Source: Timema cristinae
Taxonomy: Eukaryota; Arthropoda; Insecta; Phasmatodea; Timematidae
Reading direction: 5' to 3'
NCBI GenBank assembly: GCA_039000515.1
Contig: JBCFYV010000935.1
Span: forward strand, 65,443,109-65,507,108
DNA: 64,000 nucleotides
Each line of letters opens with the position of its first letter. The first letter of the stretch is position 1. Under the pieces are notes generated by a model, which did no database searches, had not been told where the DNA came from, and saw only the letters and a list, made by a program, of their open reading frames with translations. This document shows positions 55,223 through 64,000 of the stretch, one piece after another. The position numbers were made by a program, and so were the translations under genes.

Positions 55223-55752
55223 CGAAGAACAACTTTAGTTGGTTTTTTTTTTTTAAACAAAGGACTTTCTTACTGGGTATAGCCTTGATAACTAATTAAT
55301 GTACTAAAATTGTCTGAATATTTTTTTTAGGGTAGAGTGGAAGGAAACATAAATTAAGGGTAGTATTTTTGAAGTTTTTATAGCAAAAAAACCTTTTTGG
55401 CCCAAAATAAATAAAGTACTACTGGTCCAAAAAAAAGAAATTCCCAAAATCTACCTAGTGGTCATATCAGGAGCATGTGCACATGATATGGCCACCGTTG
55501 TTCCATGTTCTACATATTGTGATTTTTTTTCAGTTTCATAGTGTAGTTCTACTCAAATTAAATAATTTTGGTGTAAAATGAATAAACATGATACTAAATA
55601 ATCCTTTTTATTATTCAAAAGTGGATTCAAAACAGGATTTTCCATGAAAAATTAAGTTGTTTAAACAATTAACATTTATACTTTATTTAAAAAAAAAATG
55701 TAAAATTATTCAAGAGAAGAGTATAAAACAAAAATGAGATTTTAAAAACAAA

Positions 55753-56263
55753 TTACCGGCCGCAAATGGGACAAATAAAAACATCTTTGTCAGAAGCAGT
55801 GAGGCCAAGACACTCTTGGTGGTAGAAATTCGCGCAGACTACCCAGAGTTGCATGTCCTTGACTTTGTTCTCCTGACAAACACTGCAATAGCAACTTTCA
55901 GCTTCTGTGGTTCTCCGAGTCTTTTTCTTACTGGGTTGCTGCAGTTTGGTCTTTGGCTTGTTGGTAAACGGCTGTTTCGTGGTTGGTCCTTTTTCAGTTT
56001 AGACGCTTGAGCTTTTTTTGAATGGAAAAGATTTCTTACAGCAGACAAATGTAAAATTCTCTGGCATAGCTGTTTTTGTTGTTCAGATGTCAAGGTGGGT
56101 TTTCCACCTAACTTTGACTTCTTTAAGGGGCCATCATCCTCCAGATGACGGCGTAAAGTACGTCTAGGCACACAAAACTTGTTACTTGCCCCTTGAACTG
56201 AAAACTTCCTACTTTTCATACCACTCACTGCCTTGGACATGGCTTCTTCAAGTTGTCAGACAT
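55753..56263 (-). CDS. Psq/pogo-type helix-turn-helix protein with C-terminal PHD-like finger, no DDE core
   Basis: About 170 residues after two one-base corrections (near 56250 and in the A run near 55988). It reads MSDN-LEEAMSKAVSGMKSRKFS, then NKFCVPRRTLRRHLEDD and GGKPTLTSEQQKQLCQRIL, the DNA-binding start of pogo/Tigger-like transposases and Psq-domain proteins. The roughly 300-residue DDE domain that should follow is absent. A short Lys/Pro/Thr-rich linker leads straight to a C-terminal zinc-finger-like segment: CSVC, WVVCANFYHQECLGL, FICPICGR. One of the usual eight zinc ligands (second Cys of the CxxC before the His) is missing. An acceptor-like TTTCAG lies just upstream of the ATG, suggesting a 5' UTR intron. 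It could be an internally deleted transposon or a domesticated regulator. Confidence 0.7.
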
Positions 56264-56759
56264 TATTTTATATCTGAAACAAAAAAAAATAAAACCTTTT
56301 ATTGAGTAATTTTGTCAGGAGAAAAAACTAAATGTGAACTGAACTTCATATGGCTACCTGAGTGGCTATATCAGGAACAGGTCAGCTTTCACGAAAATCG
56401 TTTGGTTATGAACAACTTGTAAAAGATACGCCATCAGCGACAACACCAATCTAAAGAGCATTCAAAACTGAATAGTGTACGATGGTTTTTATGAAAAGAA
56501 TATTTTAAAAACATGTGTAAAATGAGGGAGACTTACCAAAGAAAAATACAAAACAGGCAACTGATGGGGAAATGATCACGTGACACACTAAGAGGCCCCC
56601 TCACTGGATGCTGACGCCATCTAGCGGATTTTTGGTTAGCTAACTCACAACAGGGGGGTGGCCACGTCAGGAACATGACCATAATACGAGCACCCACCTT
56701 ATTTCAATTTTTTTCTGGCAGGTCGCACACGCACAGAACAAACCCTGAGTAGAGGGTGG

Positions 56760-56965
56760 ATTAAGGGGGGGGTTCGTGGGCTGGACATGCCTGGACTCGA
56801 CTGTCAACAAGGAGATCAGGGTTCAAATCCTGCTCATGTGCTCCGAGAGTGATCTTTTAAAAATGGTTTTCCATTTTCAATCTTTCTCATCACTAACACA
56901 TTAACCTAATTAGTTTATTTGCTTACAACCCAACTTGGTGGTAAGACAAGGTAGGGTAGATAAAA
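56760..56965 (+). mobile_element. SINE-C copy, partial
   Basis: CTCGACTGTCAACAAGGAGA, B box AGGGTTCAAATCCTGC, part of the body, diverged tail. Confidence 0.6.
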
Positions 56966-57269
56966 AAAAAAGTTACCGGATCATTTTTTTGTTGTTATTT
57001 TAGCCAAAAGTATTTAGGTTATAAAAACTCTAAAAATACGACCCTTGACTTAAATTCCTTTCCCCCAACTTAATGTTTTACTATTGAGGGAATTATCTGA
57101 GTAGTATTTCAGGTGTTATGAATGAGTGCTCCTGTCAAGCAAAATGTAGAATTTATTGGATTTAAAAATAAAATCATATAACCATGAAATCATCATCAAC
57201 TGAAGTTATTATTATCTTTATTTTTACATCCACTACTGTTTCCAGCCTGTGGTCTGTTTTTTATTCCAG

Positions 57270-57500
57270 CCATATATTTTCCACTACCGGCTGGCTAGGC
57301 CTGTCGTAGATTCATATGTCTTATAACATAACTTAAGACTAGGACAGGCACAACATCCAGTCCCCGGCCGTTAATTTATCACTGTGGAAGGGTTAACCCA
57401 CATTTCACCAATTATACATTTTTTGGTCATGCTGATAATCAAACCCAGGACCCTTAGCTCAGCAGACAGACACACACTACTGGCTGAGCTAAGGTGTCGA
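57270..57500 (-). mobile_element. SINE-D variant copy
   Basis: Minus-strand head with GAGCTAAGGGTCCTGGGTTT, D body (CAGTGATAAATTAACGGCCG), and the 3' end CCGGCTGGCTAGGCCTGTCG seen at 46145-46390. Confidence 0.72.
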
Positions 57501-57529
57501 ATTACTCACATCATTAACATCATAATTAT

Positions 57530-57694
57530 TGTCATCGTCCATATCCGTCGTCGCCAGGCTAATAAACCAAACCCTGGCAACCGTTGGGATCATTCCCCTT
57601 AAGGGTAGAATACCCAAGGCACCAGCCGGGAATCGAACCCGTAACCTCTAGGTTCGTAGCCAGGTGCATTGATAACTACACCACAAGGCCGGTT
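57530..57694 (-). mobile_element. SINE-F copy
   Basis: Minus-strand head CTTGTGGTGTAGTTATCAAT, B box CGGGTTCGATTCCCGGC, then CTACCCTTAAGGGGAATGAT. Confidence 0.75.
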
Positions 57695-57699
57695 ATTAT

Positions 57700-59400
57700 T
57701 TGTGTTATTCGTTTGGTACCAACTCATTTTTATTTTTCTAATTTATAATGAAAATGGGGTTGCTCCCTCTCCCGCCATAATTAATACACCCCCGCATTAA
57801 TGTAGAAATACGGATATGCCGGATTGGCAGTAATCTGTGCAGAGCGAAAATATCGCATGTCACTCGTCAAAGTGATGATACATATAATTGCTATAAGTCA
57901 TTCACGAGCTAAGTTTACCTGGATGACAGCTCGAAATGTTACTAGAAGTAATCCCTAATATATCCCTACGCCAACAGTTGACATCCATCACTTTGGATCA
58001 CTGTAATGAAAACAGATGGTAATATATTTATGTTATAGTTAACCACAGTAATTTAGGCCAATATTATTTATATATTTATTTGAGGTCGGACACAAAGTTT
58101 AGTTATAGTTTTATTCCCCCTTAAAAAAATATTAACACCACTTTCACAAAAACTTCAAACGAACTTATCTTTAAAATGGCGACTAACGAATCCAAACCAT
58201 ATGATTGAACATAACGGTAAACAAGTTTTTTACAATGATGCAGACACGCAGTTGATGGAAATATTTTATTCAGTTAAATATTTCAAAATACGATAAAATA
58301 ATCATAAAATCCTTTATTGAATGTACAAAAATTACAACAATTTTCTCTTTTCCAAGTAAATACGATGCTTGTATTTAAAGATATTGATGTGTGCACTATA
58401 TTACACAAAATCAGTAACGTTCCAAAACGAAAAATAAGTACTTTTAATTATGTTTAAAATATTGTTTCGAGTTGTATAAAAAGAAATAGTATGAGAAAAC
58501 TTAAGTTTACGTTATTTTAAATGTCATATATAACAGGTCATTAAAGATCTTTACATTTATAACAAAATTGTGATCTTTTACAAGTGTTGGCAACCCAAAA
58601 CCTAAACAGATGATTTTCTAACTGTCATTCCAGGTAAAAACCTATTGTGAACGGAATATAGACATGTGTGTGTATGTGTGTGTGTGTGTATATAATTATA
58701 TATATATTTATAGATAGGTAATTGACAGAAAAAGCAAGTTCTTATAAACGATCTAGTGAAGTTTTACCTTAAAAACTCCTTTCGACGGAAGTGAAAAAAG
58801 TATCAATACTTTACTAATAGCAATATTGTCCTTCCAATACCTATATATTTTAGTCGATCTTTTGTTTCTCCACGTTTACTCATCTGAATACTTACCATGG
58901 GGTACACAATCTTATAGGCCAAAACCATGTTCATCAGGGGAAGAGGGAGGGAGGGAGTGTACCGATTTTAATTGGCTGAAGAGAGGAGGATTTGGGATCG
59001 ACAAAGGGGAGTTAGTTATATTCATACTAAAAGGAGGCATTAGAAAGAGGAAATTGAGGAATTGATTCTAATTGGACGACCGAAAGGTTTTGATGTGATG
59101 AAGTTGGGTGTAAGACACAATCACAAATCAAGATGAATGAGACACAAACTATTTATCTGTATTATAGAAAAAATGATAAACAGAAATAACACATTACACA
59201 TGATATCGATAATTCGACTAAATCAAGAACAGATCTGTAATCAAATTACTTATCAACTTAGTTATGAATACTAATGTTTAAAAAATTAAAGACAAATAAT
59301 AAATTGGTAGCATAATACTTTAATAAAATATATATTAATTTTATCACACTTATACATAATTTGTGAGTAATTTTACAACTTTCACTCTGGGTGAAAATGA
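57700..59400. other. Region downstream of the adenylyl cyclase gene
   Basis: AT-rich, with a (TG)n/(TA)n microsatellite at 58660-58712. No gene recognised. The part next to 59400 is likely 3' UTR of the minus-strand cyclase gene. Confidence 0.5.
58660..58712. repeat. (TG)n(TA)n microsatellite
   Basis: TGTGTGTATG/TATATATA run. Confidence 0.85.
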
Positions 59401-62400
59401 TCACAAAGGTATCGATGGAAGAGGCAAAGAGAACATCACAGCCGACCACTTGAACATTTGAAAATGATGCCAGTTCAGACTTTGCTGGCTCTTGCTGTGA
59501 TGTTTCCAAAAGTCAGTTCCCAAAGAATTTAAGGCCGAGTCAAACCTTTTGGTCCACACGCTGGTGCTGTGGTCAATCCATGCTGTTTCCAGAACATTCC
59601 CTTGATCAACACTAATCCTCCTTCCTTCTCTCAGCTTTTGGAGACCTTTAGCTCTCCTGTTTCGTATGAAATGGTGATAACCTTTCATATGTAGATATCT
59701 GGGAATTATTGCTTTACATATTTTGGATACGTTCTTGAGTTTCTTGAATAATTTATGAGCCATAAAGTTTATATGCTTGATTTGGAGGGATGCTTTGCTA
59801 TTTATGTGTTTTGTGAGGGTGATTAGCAGGCACTCTAAATATTTTAGGGCGGTCATTAAATTAGAGTATGAGTCATCAATGTCTATTACTGGATTGGAGT
59901 TTTCCTGCCATTTATCTGCTTCTTCCCACTCTTCGTTCCTGAGCGCCCACAGCCAGAGGTTGACTGTGAGTCGCTTGAGTGAATCTGAATCCCTCATCAC
60001 CCCTACAAAAGGCACCGATCCTCCATGGCCCACGAACCCTTCGCTGAACGCGTGACAATTGACATAGGCCTCTAGAGTGAAGCCCCCGTCGAGAAGCAGG
60101 TCAAGACACAAAGCGTAGTACCAGGTTATATACGTTCTGTCCAAATCCTCCTTCGACGTGAACGCAAGCTCTTTCATCAGGTTGACAGCTTCATCCAGCC
60201 GATGTGTGCACACAAGGCCTTGGACCAGCAAGGGAATGACAAATAGCTTTACGTTATTTGCAAACACTCGGCTGCTAATAGTAAGAGTTTTGAAGCCTAT
60301 ATAAACAGCTGAATTGAGTTCTCCTCGGAGAAGTCTGGAGTTGAAAGTGGCATTGTATAATCTTCCAAGGGCCATAAGCTCCGGTGCCGTTTTACCTGTG
60401 AACATTTGTTTACACTTTCTTAGTGCTGCTTTCTCTAGGAGACGACAGTATTCTAGTTCTCCATAGTGGTGGCATACGTCAATCAAGTTAGAATAGGCCA
60501 CGCATATCATTATAAGGCTGTTGTTGGACCTAAGGGAAAAGTTAAGAGCCTCCAAAGCAGCGACTTTAGACAACAACCAATTCTGCTGCATCATGAACAG
60601 GTTGCAGAGGTGGGATAAAGTGTTGGCCACTTCATTACACAATATCGCTTTACTTTCATCGCTAGTCCCAATAAACACAAGTGGACACTGCTGTTTCAAC
60701 CATTGTTTCAATTGTTGATTTGTTAGTTCAAAACGAGCCCACAAACCCCATTTCCTGAATTGAGTGCCGAAATGAGAAAGGGCGCTAACCAAGTGGGATC
60801 TGGCTTCCTTCAATTGGCCCAGTTCTAAGTAGGCTTGTCCTGTAATGGTGCGTATCTTTCCGAGATTGAAGCGCAGCTGCGACTGAGAAATAGGTCGTGA
60901 CTCGTTATCTCCTTCAGCTCTTGATCTACTAAGTTGAGTAGCCTCCTCGAGGAATTGAAGAGCCTGTGTGTTGTTTCCTATTTCGATGGCTGCAGCCCCA
61001 GACTCGATGAGAAATTTTATATGCTTCTCTTTCAGACCTGCAGCTGAACAATGATTAATAAGCTGCTGATACACCCCAGAGAGAATTAATGGACACTCGC
61101 AATTTCTGAAATCCACATTAGGAAAGTTCCTTTCAATTGACATACATGATTTACTTGCCTTTTTGATGGACTTTGATTGCTTTAATTTAGTTTTTTTCAT
61201 TGAATTTTGAGTTTTATTATTCTTTTCTTCAATCAGCGGTGGTTGAGATATATCTTGTAGAGCCAACTTGCTGAAGGAAGAGGTGGCTATATTTTCTACC
61301 TCTTCTTTTGATGTTACAAGTTCAACTTCTACTTCCTCTTCGTTTTCTTCCACCGTTCTATTTTGCCGACTGTTTGTCAAGCCAGACGTATCTGTAAATT
61401 CTCCACCTCCACAAGAGGCACACTTGTGAGCCTCTTTCTCCAGAAAATCCACTGCCCTCGCATGAAATTCCTTTTTTTGGTTCCCAGGAAGTAGCTCATA
61501 TGTAATGTCTCGAAAAAGGGGTACTCTGAAATGAAGTAAACGGCAGAAAGCATATTTTGGTAAGTGAATTGCTTCTTCTGGGTGCAAATCTGGTTTTATG
61601 TCACAGTAACAAGTGGGAGTACGTTCTTGGCTGACTAGTGTGTTGCGAATTGAGTGGACAATGTAACTTGCCTGCTCCATCTTCATGCTGGGCGCCCGTA
61701 ACACTCAATCATCCGCATCTCAAACAAGCGTTTTACGGCCCTTGCAGTCTGATGAGGCGTTGACTTAGGCATGATGGCGCTTAGCATGTTGCGTGGAAAG
61801 GAATGTCCCAACACTGAGCCGCATTTCAACAGCAGCTGTTCGTATGGAGTAAGACAATCAAACGCTGTCATGATCATTGCCTCGACATTCTGTGGCAATA
61901 GTTTTTCATTTATATCAATGCCGGGGGTAATTAAATAAGCCTGAATACAATCTTCTTGGTCTTGGTCAAGTACGATACTTTTTATTAGAAGTGTGTTATC
62001 AGGGATAGCTAGAGATATTAACTTAGTCTCGTCTTGTTTAGAGATTGACATCATTTCCAGACCTTCACTTTCTATCAAGGATAACAGAAAGCTTTTGACC
62101 CAGCCAGGATTACCTCCACTCTTGTTTTGAATTATTGATTCCAGCTCCTTATCTATTGCTTGTACATTGAGCATTTGACATGCCAACGGGGCCATTAAAC
62201 TGGGGAGTAGACCACTCAGACGGGCTTTGACTACCCGGCTATTAGACAATGCATCGTCAGCAGGGGATCTTTTGGAAACTCGTCGGCCTGTGTACATAGT
62301 CATAGCAACTATTACAAAGTCATCTTCAATCACAGCCATCATTAGATCCCATGAGTGTTGGTCCATATGATGCACATCATCGATTGCTATAATTAACTGA

Positions 62401-64000
62401 TTGAAACTTGAGCAGATTAGCTTGGTGAACATCTTGAGGCTTTTTGCTTTTCTTATGTCCAATGAATCGGACAAAAAGCTTCGGCTATGCATAAATTTGA
62501 CTTGCATCACGTCATTCAAATAACACAAGTTCTCTCTTGAAACGTCACTACCCAATAACGAAATAATGCCTTCTTCTCTGTCTATAGCCGTTGAAAACTC
62601 TTTTAAACTCAATACTTTATTGAATATTTGTTGTATGGCAGCGTAGGGGGCAGATGAGTGAAAAGCGTTAAGCATTGCAACCACAGTTGGTATATCTTGC
62701 ATTCTAGCTTCTGAGACCATTTCATCAAGTAGTCGAGACCGACCAATCTGTGATTCTCCTGTAATAAGGAGGCCGGAGTGTTTACGAGATGTGTTGTTTA
62801 GATCTCTAAGTAACTCACGGAACATTTCCATCTGTTCATTTCTACCCAATAGTGGGTAAATATCTTCCTCCCCAGAAGATTCAAGCGGCCTTATTTTATC
62901 CTCCGTATACTCGTATATTGGTCCCACAGTTCCTATACCTTTGAGTTCCTTGGGTTCTTGAAGAATGAAGTTACTCGGAGGAAGTTTGGCATGTAAGAAA
63001 GTGGTCTGGTCACAAGTAACCTTGCCAGGGTATGCGCACATAATGCGAGCTGCCATATTTACAGTCGCGCCGATAGCAGTGTATTCTCTTCGAAGTGGGT
63101 GACCCACAACCCCACAATACACCATCCCTGTTGTGACTCCTACTGACACGTACTGCCAACCCTCAAGTTCACTCACAGACTTGCGCACATTGTATGCACA
63201 CTTTAAACCACTCTCACTCTCTGACTCGTGCTTGTAGCCTCGCAGGCCAAAGATAACCAAGGCCATTACATCCTTATCAAAGAGGGATACCTTATTAACA
63301 CATCCCATAGCACTCCGAACTAAACGTAGTATTGTACAATAAGCTTCATCCACGTTTAACGCGAGCTGCTTAAAAGAAGATGCACAAGGAATTAGGTTTA
63401 TAAACATGACGGTAACTTGTCTCATTTCAGTTAAGAATTCGAGGGGCTGATTAGCATCCACTTGTTGCACAATGGGTGGAATACAAAACGCTCTCAGTTG
63501 CGCGCCGAGCTGACGTTTCGCCGCATCCAAGACAGAAGGTCGAATGGGAGGTTTTCTGACAATTCTATTGGGATCAATGTTTGCTGCACTCTCGGTCATA
63601 TCATCGGGCGATAGTTGATCAAAAGGCATATTACGTTTCTTCTCCTGCATGTCTAATAACATCCCAACGTTCCTGTTTTGCTGTATGACTTGCCTCTTAC
63701 TCGCTCGAGGGTTATACAGCACGCGGGTCACTTTGACGTTGGACTCATCTTTATACATGTACTCGTAGTTGGAAGAATCACAATGACCGAAAGCAGACTC
63801 TGAAAGGACGACATCTCCGGAAACACAAGAATGTTCCGCACGTTTCACATCGTCTATAGGTGTTCCTATTGCAACATAATGCCTACTCAAATCATCCCCG
63901 ATCACGGTGAACGTTAGGTTTCCCGCGGAAATGGCTAGTTTCACCTTGAGGAAAACTTTGACATCGGTTTCGTAGCTTCCCAGCGTCTGCTGGATGAAAA
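59401..64000 (-). CDS. ADCY10: Soluble adenylyl cyclase, ADCY10-like (5' end beyond the window)
   Basis: Bicarbonate-regulated class III cyclase that makes cAMP from ATP in the cytosol and organelles. The frame is open to the right edge, which begins IQQTLGSYETDVKVFLKVKL inside the first cyclase domain (C1). C2 (about 63480-62880) has CVNKVSLFDKDVMALVIFGL, VSVGVTTGMVYCGVVGHPL and REYTAIGATVNMAARIM, with the conserved Asn and Arg of the VN.AAR motif. A STAND-type ATPase follows: PLLGRNEQMEMFRELL, P-loop GESQIGRS (Arg where Lys is usual) and LIIAIDDVHHMDQHSW (Walker B). The remaining 800 or so residues are helical TPR-like repeats, ending at the stop 59401-59403. One frame break at the CCC run 61695-61697 splits it; one more G gives MIECYG-APSMKMEQASYIV. 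About 1540 residues are visible with no intron, unlike its neighbours. The catalytic aspartates of C1 are outside the window. Confidence 0.93.

Overview
This is a 64 kb AT-rich animal nuclear window. The genes have many GT-AG introns, and repeats fill introns and intergenic space. The gene set (a CYP3-clan/CYP6-like cytochrome P450, SLC15 peptide transporter, protein-only RNase P subunit, RED/IK splicing factor, APC5 and soluble adenylyl cyclase) suggests an arthropod, most likely an insect. I cannot prove the order.

Layout, left to right. PRORP (mitochondrial RNase P nuclease) is on the minus strand at 1673-6045; its last exon was not found. A 14-exon SLC15 oligopeptide transporter is on the minus strand at 9019-20122; its first exon is uncertain. 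IK/RED (minus, 22615-25373) and ANAPC5 (plus, 25967-40640, 13 exons) are divergent, with about 590 bp between start codons. A four-exon CYP6-like P450 is on the plus strand at 44104-50149. An unrecognised intronless gene (plus, 54264-54910) runs into a 38-bp tandem array. A small gene on the minus strand (55753-56263) joins a pogo/Psq-type helix-turn-helix to a PHD-like finger without a transposase core. A soluble adenylyl cyclase (ADCY10-like, minus, 59401 to the right edge) has at least 4.6 kb of coding sequence without an intron.

Reading frames. Splice phases agree at all of the roughly 28 exon junctions checked, but seven of the eight coding units contain one or more frame breaks. Most are repaired by one extra base in a short homopolymer. 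Because essential single-copy genes (IK, APC5) show the same pattern, I read this as residual homopolymer-contraction error in the assembly, not gene decay. Start-to-stop translations of the raw sequence will therefore be wrong.

Repeats. The window is crowded with tRNA-derived SINEs. I distinguish six head types (called A to F here). A, B and C share one 3' tail, a segment with the short inverted repeat ACCCG-AA-CGGGT, 'AGTAAGACGCGGTGCTAA' and a (TAA)n or A-rich end. Several copies have clear target-site duplications and some are nested in LINE fragments or in older SINEs. There are also LINE reverse-transcriptase C-terminal fragments, several MITE-like DNA elements (one pogo-like with a TA duplication), a DDE transposase relic, a large fold-back element and several tandem arrays.

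The genes serve unrelated housekeeping and physiological roles (tRNA 5' processing, peptide uptake, splicing, cell-cycle ubiquitination, oxidation, cAMP signalling). Apart from the IK/APC5 pair I see no functional cluster.
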